Below, one piece after another: positions 41,786 to 51,931 of a stretch of DNA of 64,000 nucleotides. Made by a program: the position numbers and the translations under genes. Every line of letters begins with the position of its first letter. Positions within the stretch are counted from its first letter, which is position 1. The notes below the pieces were generated by a model that had not been told where the DNA came from, ran no database searches, and worked only from the letters and a program-made list of their open reading frames with translations. Source of the stretch: Bacteroides ilei (lineage in GTDB: Bacteria > Bacteroidota > Bacteroidia > Bacteroidales > Bacteroidaceae); contig NZ_LT635801.1 of assembly GCF_900128495.1 (NCBI RefSeq), positions 259,997 through 323,996 on the forward strand. Reading direction: 5' to 3'.

Positions 41786-43093
41786 TCAGAACGTGATGGT
41801 CATTGAGCCCGATTCGTTCATGTCCGGTTTCTGTGCCGATTTCTCTTCGGCAATGGCCCGTGAGTGGATGGCTTCCAGTACCGCTTTGCTACGCTGGTAG
41901 GTAGGAGTAGTATCCACCATGCTGATGATGTCATCGTTGTCGAGGTCTTCCTGAGTGAAGATATAGATGTTTACACGGCGGCGTCTGTTGTTGCCCCGGG
42001 TGATACCTTCTCCGTAATACTTGGAACGACGGTCGTCCAGACGCTGTTCCTTCTCTTCCTCTTCTTCACGGCGTTTCTGTTCTTCGGCCGAATGTTTGTT
42101 CAGTACGCTTTCCATACCCGGAACGTCCTGGATGCCGAAGCCGGTTGCCAGGATGGTGAATTTCACTTTTTCACCCAGTGAGTCGTCGATGTAGAGTCCC
42201 CATTTGGTTTCCACATCTTTGCTGAACCGGCTCATGAACTCATGTACCTCATTCATTTCCTCCATCATCAGATCGCTTTTTCCGCTGTATGAAATGTTGA
42301 ACAGGATCTTTTTCGAGTTGAAGATGTCGTTGTTGTTCAGAAGCGGTGAGTGGAGAGCATCGGTGATGGCTTGGGTTACACGTCCTTCACCTTCACCGTA
42401 TCCGGTACTCATGATCGCTACACCGCCATCTTTCAATACGGTCTTCACATCGTTGAAGTCGAGGTTGATCTTACCGCGTATCGTGATGATTTCAGCGATA
42501 CTTTTGGCTGCTACCGACAGTGTATCGTCGGCTTTTCCGAAAGCGTTCAGCACGCTGATGTCGGAATACACGTCGCGCAGACGTTCGTTGTTGATTACCA
42601 GCAGGGCATCCACGTGTTTGCTCATCTCTTCCACGCCGTCCAGTGCCTGGTCAATCTTTTTGTTGCCTTCAAACAGGAAGGGGATGGTAACGATACCTAC
42701 GGTCAGGATACCCATATCCTTGGCTGTCTTGGCAATGATAGGAGCGGCACCTGTTCCGGTTCCGCCACCCATTCCGGCCGTGATGAAGGCCATCTTGCAG
42801 CCGTCGCTCAGCATTTCCTTCACATCTTCCAGGCTTTCTTCGGCTGCTGCCCTGGCACGCTCCGGCCGGTTTCCGGCTCCAAGGCCTTCCTTGCCCAGTT
42901 GAAGCTTGATGGGCACCGGTGATTCGTCGAGTGCCTGGTTATCTGTATTGCATACCACGAATGTCACGTCGTGGATTCCTTCTCTGTACATATGGTTGAC
43001 AGCGTTTCCGCCTCCACCTCCTACACCGATCACTTTGATATAGCTTGGTGTTCCTTTCTGGAAATCAAATGGCATTATTGATTCGTCAGACAT
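41786..43093 (-). CDS. ftsZ: Cell division GTPase FtsZ
   Basis: This 435-residue tubulin-like GTPase forms the division ring. The nucleotide site GGGTGTG is at 109-115, with VIGVGGGGGNAVNHM at the N-terminus and the T7 loop NLDFNDVKTVL. After the core (to about 325) there is a charged linker rich in E and R, then a C-terminal peptide near SGSMTITF. The conventional FtsA-binding tail is therefore of the Bacteroidetes form. It is the last division gene of the dcw cluster, 35 nt after ftsA. Confidence 0.97.
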   Translation of the reverse strand: MSDESIMPFDFQKGTPSYIKVIGVGGGGGNAVNHMYREGIHDVTFVVCNTDNQALDESPVPIKLQLGKEGLGAGNRPERARAAAEESLEDVKEMLSDGCKMAFITAGMGGGTGTGAAPIIAKTAKDMGILTVGIVTIPFLFEGNKKIDQALDGVEEMSKHVDALLVINNERLRDVYSDISVLNAFGKADDTLSVAAKSIAEIITIRGKINLDFNDVKTVLKDGGVAIMSTGYGEGEGRVTQAITDALHSPLLNNNDIFNSKKILFNISYSGKSDLMMEEMNEVHEFMSRFSKDVETKWGLYIDDSLGEKVKFTILATGFGIQDVPGMESVLNKHSAEEQKRREEEEEKEQRLDDRRSKYYGEGITRGNNRRRRVNIYIFTQEDLDNDDIISMVDTTPTYQRSKAVLEAIHSRAIAEEKSAQKPDMNESGSMTITF

Positions 43094-43128
43094 AATTCAC
43101 TCCTTTCTTTATGCGGTGAATAAAGTTA

Positions 43129-44703
43129 TTAATCATTCATCAGGTCATCCGCTCCGTTCTGCAGTTTGCGGAACAGTTTCTTGAACGGATTATTTTCATC
43201 CTTTTCTTTCAGGATGGTAGCTTTGAGCTGTTTCAGCTCTTCTTCCTTTTCGGCTATATTTATAGCGACGGCCTGTTCCACTTTCGACAGGGCGTCATTG
43301 TATTTCTTGCGTTTCAGCAGGCGCTGTGCCTCTTCTACCAGTGCTTCGCAGTCTCTCAGACGCTTGGCGGCACGTTCCTTCTCCTGTTGTGCTTTCTGTT
43401 CCTCCAGTTGTTTCAGACGTGCGGCCTCTTCGGCTTTAGCCCTTTCCTCTTCTGCCTTCCTGCGTTCTTCTTCGGCTTTTCTGCGGGCTTCTTCCTCTTT
43501 TTTCTGCAGGTCGTCGATGAAGTCGAGCTGATGCCCCTTGCGCGGGTCTATCTTGCAGCAGTTCTCTTTACCTGTAGCCAGAATTCCTATCAGCGTGTAG
43601 TGGGTGCCGTCCAGCAGTTTTTCTGTATTTCCCTGCAGGTCGACATTGCCTCCCTGGGCGATACGGATCTTGTCGATTTTTGTGATGTTGGTAAAGGCCT
43701 TGTCCAGATTCGGCAGCTTGGAAGCACCTCCGGTCATGATGATGCCGGCCAGCAGCTTGTCACCGTATTCCGACAACACTATCTGGTTCCATACATTCTC
43801 CAGAATTTCTTTTGTGCGGGCCTCTACGATGTCTTCCAGCTTCCGCGCACGGATGGTGCACTTGCCGTCTATCGTATATTCCTTGTTCGGTTCCTCTTCG
43901 TCTTCACCGGGTTCGGTATAGGCGCTTGCATAGCGCAGCTTCAGCTGCTCTGCGTCTTCTTCTTCAATCTGCAGGCTGCAGATGTCTTTGGTAATGTTGT
44001 TGCTTCCCAACGGGATAACGGCCTGGTGGCGCAGTATATTGTTTTTATAGACAGAAACAGTTGTAGTGTCGGCTCCGAAGTCTATCAGAGCACATCCGGA
44101 ACGTTTTTCGCTGGCGGTCAGCAGTGTATTGGCTGTAACCAGCGGTGAGAGGAAGTAATCGGCTACTTCATATCCGGCCTGCCGGAAGCACTGGCGGATA
44201 TTGCTTTTCAGTGTATTGCGGGCAATAATGTTCAGGTAATGCCCTTCGATACGTTCGGCAGGGATGCCTACAGGTTCGGTGGTGAGCTGGTTGTTGCCCA
44301 GTTTGTATTCCTGCGGTTCCACTCCCAGAATTTCCTGGTCTATCAGTGAGAGCTGGAGGTTGCTTTCCATCATGCCGTCAATCAGGGCCTGTGAGATTTT
44401 GGTCTCTTCGTTCATCTGCTTGGTTTCGGTGTTGCGGATGCTTCTTACCGACTGTCCGCCGATACCTACATATACCTTTTTGATCTGTGCCTGGAGTTTT
44501 TCTTCCAGTTGTCCGATGACCGAGCTCAGGCATTGTGTAGTTTTGTCCAGATTGTAGATCACCCCTTTCTTGATACAGTCGGAAGAACGTTCACTGGCAT
44601 AGGCGAGAACCTGAATGCTTCCGTCCGGATTTTTCTTGCCGGCGATACCGGTGATTTCGGTTGATCCCAGTTCAATTGCTACTATAAAATCTGTTACTGC
44701 CAT
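43129..44703 (-). CDS. ftsA: Cell division protein FtsA with long C-terminal extension
   Basis: This 524-residue actin-like protein anchors FtsZ to the membrane. The actin fold covers about residues 1-385, with IVAIELGSTEITGIAGK as phosphate-1 and IIMTGGASKLPNLD as adenosine motif. Residues about 395-510 are a charged coiled coil with repeated EEERRKAEEE patterns and a TPR-like stretch. The end carries NPFKKLFRKLQN, a likely membrane-targeting amphipathic helix. E. coli FtsA has about 420 residues, so about 100 extra residues lie between core and anchor. It is 3 nt after ftsQ. Confidence 0.95.
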   Translation of the reverse strand: MAVTDFIVAIELGSTEITGIAGKKNPDGSIQVLAYASERSSDCIKKGVIYNLDKTTQCLSSVIGQLEEKLQAQIKKVYVGIGGQSVRSIRNTETKQMNEETKISQALIDGMMESNLQLSLIDQEILGVEPQEYKLGNNQLTTEPVGIPAERIEGHYLNIIARNTLKSNIRQCFRQAGYEVADYFLSPLVTANTLLTASEKRSGCALIDFGADTTTVSVYKNNILRHQAVIPLGSNNITKDICSLQIEEEDAEQLKLRYASAYTEPGEDEEEPNKEYTIDGKCTIRARKLEDIVEARTKEILENVWNQIVLSEYGDKLLAGIIMTGGASKLPNLDKAFTNITKIDKIRIAQGGNVDLQGNTEKLLDGTHYTLIGILATGKENCCKIDPRKGHQLDFIDDLQKKEEEARRKAEEERRKAEEERAKAEEAARLKQLEEQKAQQEKERAAKRLRDCEALVEEAQRLLKRKKYNDALSKVEQAVAINIAEKEEELKQLKATILKEKDENNPFKKLFRKLQNGADDLMND

Positions 44704-44706
44704 ATA

Positions 44707-45444
44707 TTACTTCTCTTTTTTTGTACAAATAATCTGATTGTTAAACTCTACGCTGATCCGTTTGTATTTGTTCCATCCTACTTGGTTCAGCGCTTCTTTG
44801 TAGAATGTCTGCAATTTAGTGAATTTTTCTTTATAATCACCAGGTTTTCCCAAAAAGAGTACATGATCGCCTACCCGGGGTATCAATTCAAGTTCCTTGT
44901 TGGGTGTGACGTTGATCTGTTCTATCTGTGATTTCCAGAAATCATTGCCTTGCAGGTATAATCCCAGTTCGTACAGTTCGTTTTGGGCGAATTTCCTGTC
45001 GATATATCCGGTGGCTACCGCTACGTGGACCGGTTTGCCCGGCGATACCATGATTTTCCCTTTGTTGTCTACATAGTAGTCTTCACCGTTGCTGCTCATC
45101 ACACGGACCACCGGTATGCGTTGATAAATGTTGACAGATACTTTCCCGCCCGATGTGAGATAACATTCGGCGTTGTCGATGAACGGATGGCGGATCAGTA
45201 TCCTTTCCAGCTGGCGTACGTTGATTTTTCCCAGCTCCTTTCCATCCGGCAGTATACCGTTCTTTTTCAGGATGGACTTGATTTCCTTCTGAGTGATGAA
45301 GCCGTAGTCCACACTGTCTTTCACGGTCAGTTCCATACCCTTACAGACCTGTTTGTCGGGCTTGTTGTTGAATGTTGTGACGGCTACCGCCAGGTAAGCG
45401 GCCACAAGCAGCAGTATGCAGAGTATGAGAATCTTTTTTATCAT
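44707..45444 (-). CDS. ftsQ: Cell division protein FtsQ
   Basis: This 245-residue inner-membrane protein has one transmembrane helix (about 4-23) and a periplasmic POTRA/FtsQ region with GFITQKEIKSIL and RQLERILIRHPFIDNAECYL. FtsQ links early and late divisome parts through FtsL and FtsB. Length is near that of other Bacteroidetes FtsQ. Its ATG overlaps the murC stop (ATGA at 45441-45444), which indicates coupled translation. Confidence 0.93.
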   Translation of the reverse strand: MIKKILILCILLLVAAYLAVAVTTFNNKPDKQVCKGMELTVKDSVDYGFITQKEIKSILKKNGILPDGKELGKINVRQLERILIRHPFIDNAECYLTSGGKVSVNIYQRIPVVRVMSSNGEDYYVDNKGKIMVSPGKPVHVAVATGYIDRKFAQNELYELGLYLQGNDFWKSQIEQINVTPNKELELIPRVGDHVLFLGKPGDYKEKFTKLQTFYKEALNQVGWNKYKRISVEFNNQIICTKKEK

Positions 45445-46817
45445 CTGTCTTTCAGTAATTCACAAATTTGTGGAACATAGTTGTCGACATCACCGGCCCC
45501 AAGTACGATGAGTACGTCGAAGCGCTTTTCTTTCAGCAGGTCCAGCAGTTCCTCTTTCCGGCACATGCATTTCTCGATGCCGGGTCGGAGATTGTCGTAA
45601 ATCAGTCGGCTGGTCACACCTTCTATCGGTTTCTCACGTGCCGGATATATGTCCAGCAGGATCACTTCGTCCAGCAGTGAAAGGCTGTCGGCAAAGTCCT
45701 TATAGAAATCGCGTGTACGGGTGTACAGGTGTGGCTGGAAGATGGCTGTGATCTTCTTGTCCGGATAGAGGGCGCGGATTGAAGTTACGCTCTGCCGGAT
45801 TTCGGCCGGATGATGGGCATAGTCGCTCAGAAAAGCGATATGGTCATTCTTCAGCTTGAAGTCGAAGCGCCGTTCCACTCCTTTGAAGGTGGGCATGGCT
45901 GCCTTGATCTCTTCGGCGTCGGCTCCACCTATCTGGGCCAGTGCCATGGCGGCTATTCCGTTTTCTATGTTGACCAGTACCGGTACTCCCAACTGGATGT
46001 CCTTGATGTTGCCTAACGGGGATACGAAATCGAACCGGATTTCTCCGTTCCCGATGCGGATGTTTTCCGCATGGAAATCACCCTCTTCCTTCGAATAGGT
46101 GTACACGGTTACTCCGGGCTGTACGTCGGGTTTCAGTTCCAGCCCTTTCTTGATGATGAGGTATCCGTCGGGACGGATAAGCGACGTATATTTACGGAAG
46201 CTTTCAAGATAAGCTTCGTGGGTTCCATAGATATCCAGGTGGTCGGCGTCGGTTGCCGTAATCACTGTTGCATAGGGGGTCAGCCAGTGGAAAGAACGGT
46301 CGAACTCGTCGGCTTCGATTACCACCAGGTCACTTTTGTCGGAAAGCAGCAGGTTGGTCCCGTAGTTTTTGGAAATACCTCCCAGGAATGCGTTACATTC
46401 CACATGAGAATTGTGCAGCAGGTGGGCTGCCATGGTCGAAGTAGTGGTTTTTCCATGGGTACCGGCTACACAGAGTCCTTTTTCGGTCCGTGTCAGCATA
46501 CCCAGCACCTGTGCGCGTTTCTGGATCTCGAAGCCATGTTCACGGAAATAGGCCCATTCCTTATGTTCTTTCGGAATGGCCGGCGTGTATACCACCAGCG
46601 TGGTAGCCGGATCCTTGAAATCGTCGGGTATAAGTGATACGTTTTCTTCGTAATGGATGGCTGCACCTTCTTCTGCCAGCTTTTCGGTAAGCTCGCTCGG
46701 GGTACGGTCATAACCGCCCACCTTTTTCCCTTTTGACAGGAAATAGCGTACCAGGGCGCTCATGCCTATGCCTCCCGCCCCGATAAAGTATACAGCTTTC
46801 AAAGTATTAACGTTCAT
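45441..46817 (-). CDS. murC: UDP-N-acetylmuramate--L-alanine ligase
   Basis: This 458-residue cytoplasmic ligase adds L-alanine to UDP-MurNAc. The N-terminal UDP-binding motif FIGAGGIGMSALV (about 11-23) and the ATP P-loop GTHGKTTT (119-126) are clear. I start at ATG 46817, which overlaps the end of murG by 11 nt and places the Rossmann motif at the usual distance. The frame is open back to 46862, but those residues lie in murG and are not conserved. Confidence 0.96.
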   Translation of the reverse strand: MNVNTLKAVYFIGAGGIGMSALVRYFLSKGKKVGGYDRTPSELTEKLAEEGAAIHYEENVSLIPDDFKDPATTLVVYTPAIPKEHKEWAYFREHGFEIQKRAQVLGMLTRTEKGLCVAGTHGKTTTSTMAAHLLHNSHVECNAFLGGISKNYGTNLLLSDKSDLVVIEADEFDRSFHWLTPYATVITATDADHLDIYGTHEAYLESFRKYTSLIRPDGYLIIKKGLELKPDVQPGVTVYTYSKEEGDFHAENIRIGNGEIRFDFVSPLGNIKDIQLGVPVLVNIENGIAAMALAQIGGADAEEIKAAMPTFKGVERRFDFKLKNDHIAFLSDYAHHPAEIRQSVTSIRALYPDKKITAIFQPHLYTRTRDFYKDFADSLSLLDEVILLDIYPAREKPIEGVTSRLIYDNLRPGIEKCMCRKEELLDLLKEKRFDVLIVLGAGDVDNYVPQICELLKDR

Positions 46818-47937
46818 GTTCTTTCTTATAATTTTCAGCCAGTTTGCAGACTTCGGCGGCAATTACGTTGGCCGAGTCCTTGAATGCCAGCTTGGCGATG
46901 TTGGTACTTAGTTTTTTCAGCGTTTCCGGCTGTCCTACAGTCTCTATGGCTGTGTCGAGCAGTTTCATTCCGGCTTCCGAGTCCTTGACGTAAAGGGCTG
47001 CATCCTTGTTGACCAGCGCCAGTGCGTTTTTGGTCTGGTGGTCTTCGGCTACATTGGGCGAAGGTACCAGGATAACCGGTTTCTGCAACAGGCAGAATTC
47101 GGAAATGGATCCGGCACCGGCGCGGCTGATGACCAGGTCGGCTGCACTGTAAGCTGCCGCCATGTCGGATATGAAGTCGGTGGTATGCAGCATTGGAAGT
47201 TCTCCGGCTGCGGCTACGGCTGCTCTGGCTTCCTTGATATAGATTTTTCCGGTCTGCCAGATAAACTGTACGCCCGAGTTCCTGATCTTGTCGAGTCCCT
47301 GCATCACACAGTTGTTTATGGTGCGGGCTCCCAGGCTTCCGCCTATGATCAGAATTGTCTTTTTCGCCGGGTCGAGTCCGAAGCTTCGTACCGCATCTTC
47401 ACGACTGATGTTGTGGTTCAACAGTCCCTGGCGGACCGGGTTCCCGGTCAGGATGATCTTTTCCTTGTCGAAGAAACGTTCCATGCCTTCGTAGGCCACA
47501 CAGATCTTGCAGGCCTTTTTGGCCAGCAGCTTGTTGGTCACTCCGGCATACGAATTCTGTTCCTGGATGAGGGTAGGGATACCCATCATACCTGCCATCT
47601 TCAGCGTAGGACCACTGGCATATCCGCCTACTCCTACCGCTGCGTAGGGTTTGAAGTCCTTGATGATCCGACGTGCCTTTATCTGGCTGCGCATCAGTTT
47701 GATCAGGACACTGATGTTTTTCAGCAGGTGCTTGCGGTCGAAGCCGGCAACCGGCAGACCGATGATTTTATATCCGGCAGCGGGTACGCGCTGCATTTCC
47801 ATACGCCCTTCGGCACCGACGAACAGGATCTCCGCGTCGGGATGCTGTTCCTTGATGGCATTTGCGATGGATACTGCCGGGAAGATATGTCCTCCCGTTC
47901 CGCCTCCGCTGATGATGATTCTCAAATTATCTTTCAT
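46807..47937 (-). CDS. murG: UDP-GlcNAc:lipid I GlcNAc transferase MurG
   Basis: This 376-residue peripheral membrane glycosyltransferase makes lipid II from lipid I. It has the N-terminal ISGGGTGGHIFPAVS motif (about 9-23) and the C-terminal donor-site SRAGAGSISEFC and LVPSPNVAEDHQTKNA. It sits between ftsW and murC, as in Bacteroidetes dcw clusters. Its end overlaps the murC start by 11 nt. Confidence 0.97.
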   Translation of the reverse strand: MKDNLRIIISGGGTGGHIFPAVSIANAIKEQHPDAEILFVGAEGRMEMQRVPAAGYKIIGLPVAGFDRKHLLKNISVLIKLMRSQIKARRIIKDFKPYAAVGVGGYASGPTLKMAGMMGIPTLIQEQNSYAGVTNKLLAKKACKICVAYEGMERFFDKEKIILTGNPVRQGLLNHNISREDAVRSFGLDPAKKTILIIGGSLGARTINNCVMQGLDKIRNSGVQFIWQTGKIYIKEARAAVAAAGELPMLHTTDFISDMAAAYSAADLVISRAGAGSISEFCLLQKPVILVPSPNVAEDHQTKNALALVNKDAALYVKDSEAGMKLLDTAIETVGQPETLKKLSTNIAKLAFKDSANVIAAEVCKLAENYKKEHER

Positions 47938-47994
47938 GACATTCTATATTTATCGCAAAGTTAGGAAAAACCTGTAAAAAAAGTTCTTATTTTT

Positions 47995-49293
47995 TTATAA
48001 GTCGTTCTTTTCCTTATTATTTAAATCTTCTGTCGAATCCTTTCCCTTTGTCGCCAGGTCGGCTGCATTCTGCAGCAGTACTACCGCTGCGTCCTGAATC
48101 TGTCTCTGCCGTTCGGCCTCTTCCATTTCACGCTGTTTCTTCAGCTCGTTCACATGGCGGCTGATACCCAGGATAATCCCGATGTAGGCGCAGTTTATCA
48201 GGGTGGAGGTTCCTCCTTTGCTGATAAGCGGCAGCGGCTGGCCGGTAACCGGCATGATTCCTACGGCTACCAGCATGTTGAACATGGCCTGGGTGACAAG
48301 CAGGAAACCTATTCCCATGACCAGAAAGGCATAATACGACTTGTCGCAGTTCCTGGCTATCTTCCCTATGCGCATCAGCAGCCAGATATAGAGGAAGGCC
48401 ACAACTCCGCCTCCTACCAGCCCCAGCTCTTCGATGATGATGGCATAGATGAAGTCGGAAAAGGCTTGCGACAGGAAATCGCGCTGTACGCTGTTTCCCG
48501 GTCCTTTGCCCAATACGTGACTGGTGGCTATGGCAATGTTTGCATGGGCTACCTGTGCGTCTCCGTCGATGTCGAATTTTTCGGGGGGAATGACCGATTT
48601 GTCGAAATGGTTTTCCAGACGGCTCTGCCAGGTTACCATACGGTGAAGCCCTACCTTGTCCCAGGCTTCCGCCGGTACATATTTGACGGTTGCCAGTCCG
48701 ATGATCATGACTCCGATACACACACCTACCAGCATTCCCATCTGCTTGAGCGGGATACGTCCCACGAACATCATCAGGAATACGCTGATGCAGAGCAGCA
48801 GGGCGGTCGAAAGGTTTTCGGTAAAGATCAGCGCACAGGTTATGCCTGTTATCCACAGTATGTACTTGAACGCTTTTCTGTTGGCCCCTTCTTCCTCCTG
48901 CATCTTGGAAAGGATGAAGGCAACCGTGATGATGGTTGCCATTTTGGCCAGTTCCGAAGGCTGGAATTGGAAGAATCCAAGGTCGATCCACCGTCTGGCC
49001 CCGTTGGTCAGCGCTCCCATGACGAATACTCCTATCAGCAGCAGCCAGGAGAGCGGAAGCAGCAGGATAAACATCTTGAACCACCGGCACGGGATGTTAT
49101 GGACAATCAGCACCACGATAAGTCCCACCATCATCAGAATCAGGTGCATGGTAATCGGCTTCCAGTAGTCCCCGCTTTTGTAGGTCAGTGTACTGGAGGC
49201 GCTGAACACCTCGATAATGGATACGAGACAGAGCAGCATGAAGATTATCCATATAACCTTGTCGCCTTTGAATAAATTTTTCAGCAAATCCAT
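47995..49293 (-). CDS. ftsW: Lipid II polymerase FtsW
   Basis: This 432-residue SEDS-family membrane protein has about ten transmembrane segments and polymerises glycan strands at the division site together with the class B PBP. Conserved features include GARRWIDLGFFQFQPSELAK and the late PLPLISKGGTS loop. A charged, glutamine-rich C-terminal tail (about 385-432) follows. It lies between murD and murG; the 57-nt gap to murG is AT-rich. Confidence 0.96.
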   Translation of the reverse strand: MDLLKNLFKGDKVIWIIFMLLCLVSIIEVFSASSTLTYKSGDYWKPITMHLILMMVGLIVVLIVHNIPCRWFKMFILLLPLSWLLLIGVFVMGALTNGARRWIDLGFFQFQPSELAKMATIITVAFILSKMQEEEGANRKAFKYILWITGITCALIFTENLSTALLLCISVFLMMFVGRIPLKQMGMLVGVCIGVMIIGLATVKYVPAEAWDKVGLHRMVTWQSRLENHFDKSVIPPEKFDIDGDAQVAHANIAIATSHVLGKGPGNSVQRDFLSQAFSDFIYAIIIEELGLVGGGVVAFLYIWLLMRIGKIARNCDKSYYAFLVMGIGFLLVTQAMFNMLVAVGIMPVTGQPLPLISKGGTSTLINCAYIGIILGISRHVNELKKQREMEEAERQRQIQDAAVVLLQNAADLATKGKDSTEDLNNKEKNDL

Positions 49294-49308
49294 CTTCGGA
49301 TATATTTT

Positions 49309-50643
49309 TTATAGGTTTCTTACACATTCTTTAAACTGGTCGCCACGGTCTTCGTAACTCTTGAAGAGGTCGAAGCTTGCGCAGCAGGGACTCAGCAGTA
49401 CGGTTTCGCCTTTCTTGGCCATCCGGTAGGCTGCGTCTACGGCGTCTTTCATGCTCTGGACATCGGCTGTCGGCAGTCCGAAACTGTCGAAGAAGCCGTG
49501 CAGCTTTTCGTTGTGCAGTCCCAGGTAGATCAGTCCTGTACATTTTTCCTTTACAAGGTCGGCTATTTCATTGTAGTCGTTGCCTTTGTCTTTGCCTCCC
49601 AGAATCAGTATGGTCTTGGTCTTCATACTCTTCAGGGCATACCAGCAGGAATTTACGTTGGTGGCTTTCGAGTCGTTGATGTATTCCACACCACGTACCG
49701 TAGCTACCTTTTCAAGGCGGTGTTCCACTCCCTTGAAGTCGCTCAAGGCCTCGCGTATACATTCTTTCTTGATGCCTGCAATGTTGGCCGAAATACCTGC
49801 CGCCATGGAATTGAACAGGTTGTGGGTACCGGTGAGTGCCAGCTCTTCCTGTTCCATGTTGAAGGCTATCGGCTCGGTAAAATATACCTTGTCTGCCTCG
49901 GTAAAGGCTGCCAGTCCGTTTTCCTTGTGCTCGGCAAACGGATAATATTTCCCGTGCAGTCCGTACTTGTGCAGTTCCTGGCGGATAATCGGGTCATCGT
50001 TCCAGAAGATGAACGCATCGTTGTCGGTCTGGTTCCGGATGATGCGGAATTTGGCGTCCACGTAGTTCTGCATCTTGTAGTCGTAACGGTCCAGATGGTC
50101 GGGGGTGATATTCATCAGCACGGCAATGTTCGCGTGGAACTTGTACATGTTGTCAAGCTGGAAGCTGCTCAGCTCTATCACGTAATAGTCGTAGTTACAT
50201 TCGGCTACCTGGTAGGCGAGGCTTTGTCCGATGTTGCCTGCCAGCCCGACATTGAGGCCCGCCTTCTTGAATATATGATAAATCAGCGATGTCGTAGTGG
50301 TCTTTCCGTTGCTTCCGGTGATACAGATCATCTTGGCATTGGTGTAGCGTCCGGCAAACTCTATTTCCGAAATGACCGGTGTCCCCTGTGCCTTCAGCTT
50401 CAGGATCATGGGGGCGTCGTTCGGGATACCCGGACTCTTGATCACTTCGTCTGCGTTCAGGATGAGTTCTTCCGTGTGTCCGCCTTCTTCCCATCGGATA
50501 TTCCGTTCATCCAACATTTTCTTGTATTTGTCCTTGATTGAAGACATGTCGGAAACAAAGGTGTCAAAACCTTTTTTCTGTGCCAGAACGGCAGCTCCCG
50601 CTCCGCTCTCTCCGGCTCCTAAAATGACAATTCTCTTTGCCAT
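49309..50643 (-). CDS. murD: UDP-MurNAc-L-alanine--D-glutamate ligase
   Basis: This 444-residue cytoplasmic ligase adds D-glutamate to UDP-MurNAc-L-Ala. The N-terminal RIVILGAGESGAG motif binds the UDP moiety, and the ATP P-loop GSNGKTTT is at 110-117. The ending motif VLLSPCCASFDLFKSYEDRG is diagnostic for MurD. It is 11 nt after mraY and 15 nt before ftsW. Confidence 0.97.
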   Translation of the reverse strand: MAKRIVILGAGESGAGAAVLAQKKGFDTFVSDMSSIKDKYKKMLDERNIRWEEGGHTEELILNADEVIKSPGIPNDAPMILKLKAQGTPVISEIEFAGRYTNAKMICITGSNGKTTTTSLIYHIFKKAGLNVGLAGNIGQSLAYQVAECNYDYYVIELSSFQLDNMYKFHANIAVLMNITPDHLDRYDYKMQNYVDAKFRIIRNQTDNDAFIFWNDDPIIRQELHKYGLHGKYYPFAEHKENGLAAFTEADKVYFTEPIAFNMEQEELALTGTHNLFNSMAAGISANIAGIKKECIREALSDFKGVEHRLEKVATVRGVEYINDSKATNVNSCWYALKSMKTKTILILGGKDKGNDYNEIADLVKEKCTGLIYLGLHNEKLHGFFDSFGLPTADVQSMKDAVDAAYRMAKKGETVLLSPCCASFDLFKSYEDRGDQFKECVRNL

Positions 50644-50654
50644 AACTCTTTACC

Positions 50655-51923
50655 TTATCTTATCTTTAATGTTATTATCGTAATTGCAGCCAGCAGGATG
50701 GTGATGATCCAGAAGCGGACTGTTATCTTTGATTCATGGAATACGCTGTCGGGTTTGGTGATCAGGTATCTGCAGGTCGGATCCAGCTGTGCCATTGTCG
50801 TACGGAAATGGTCGTGGATGGGCGCCCGCTTGAACACGCGCTGTTTGATCCCTTTTTTCTTTCCCCACTGGTAGTATTTTACCTGCAGGATGACCGAAAG
50901 GTTCTCTACCAGGAAGATTCCGCAGAGGATGGGGATCAGCAGCTCCTTGTGGATGATGATGGCAAATACCGCAATGATACCACCGATGGTCAGACTGCCT
51001 GTATCACCCATGAATACCTGGGCCGGAAAGGCGTTGTACCAGAGGAAACCGATCATGGCACCGATAAAGGCGCATACGAAGATCACAAGCTCTTCACTTC
51101 CCGGTATGTACATGATGTTCAGGTAGCTGGCATACTCGATGTGGCTCGATACGTAGGCCAGTATACCCAATGTGGCACCGATGATGGCCGAGTTACCGGC
51201 TGCCATACCGTCCATGCCGTCGTTCAGGTTGGCTCCGTTCGATACGGCTGTCACTACGAAGATGGTTACCAGTACGAACAGGATCCATCCGGCGGTCTGT
51301 GCATGGTCACCCATGAAGCCAACGAAATCGGCGTAGTCCAGGTTGTTGTTCTTGAAGAACGGGATGGTGGTCTTTGTCGATTTCTGGTCCTGCGACTTGT
51401 GGACCACATCGACCACATGTCCGTCCTGCTGTATTTCCACGTTTTCCCGGATAACTACATTCGGACTGATATAGAGGGTCAGGCCCACTATCAGTCCCAG
51501 ACCTACCTGGCCGATGATCTTGAACTTCCCGTGCAGGCCTTCCTTGTCTTTGCGGAACACCTTGATATAGTCGTCCAGAAATCCCAGCGTGCCCAGCCAT
51601 ACGGTAGTGATCAGCATCAGGATCATGTAGACGTTTCCCAGCTTGCCCAGCAGCAGGCAGGGAATCAGGATGGCTACGATGATGATGATACCTCCCATGG
51701 TAGGTACTCCTACTTTCTTCACGTTGAACGGGTCGATGGAAGCGTCGCGTTGCGTTTCCGTGATCTGTTTGCGTTTCAGCAGTTTGATGAAGTACTCGCC
51801 GAAAATGGATGAAATCAGCAATGCCAGGATAACGGCTACCAGCGACCGGAAAGACACGTAGCCGAACATGCGCGCTCCCGGAAATCCGAGCTGCTCCAGG
51901 TAATTGAATAAATAATATAGCAT
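50655..51923 (-). CDS. mraY: Phospho-MurNAc-pentapeptide transferase MraY
   Basis: This 422-residue membrane enzyme transfers phospho-MurNAc-pentapeptide to undecaprenyl phosphate to make lipid I. It has about ten transmembrane helices and the motifs KVGVPTMGG, NGANLNDGMDGMAAG and the cytoplasmic RAPIHDHF. Like other Bacteroidetes MraY it is longer than the E. coli protein (360) because of an extracytoplasmic loop (about 155-190). It lies 8 nt after murE. Confidence 0.97.
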   Translation of the reverse strand: MLYYLFNYLEQLGFPGARMFGYVSFRSLVAVILALLISSIFGEYFIKLLKRKQITETQRDASIDPFNVKKVGVPTMGGIIIIVAILIPCLLLGKLGNVYMILMLITTVWLGTLGFLDDYIKVFRKDKEGLHGKFKIIGQVGLGLIVGLTLYISPNVVIRENVEIQQDGHVVDVVHKSQDQKSTKTTIPFFKNNNLDYADFVGFMGDHAQTAGWILFVLVTIFVVTAVSNGANLNDGMDGMAAGNSAIIGATLGILAYVSSHIEYASYLNIMYIPGSEELVIFVCAFIGAMIGFLWYNAFPAQVFMGDTGSLTIGGIIAVFAIIIHKELLIPILCGIFLVENLSVILQVKYYQWGKKKGIKQRVFKRAPIHDHFRTTMAQLDPTCRYLITKPDSVFHESKITVRFWIITILLAAITIITLKIR

Positions 51924-51931
51924 CTTACTGG

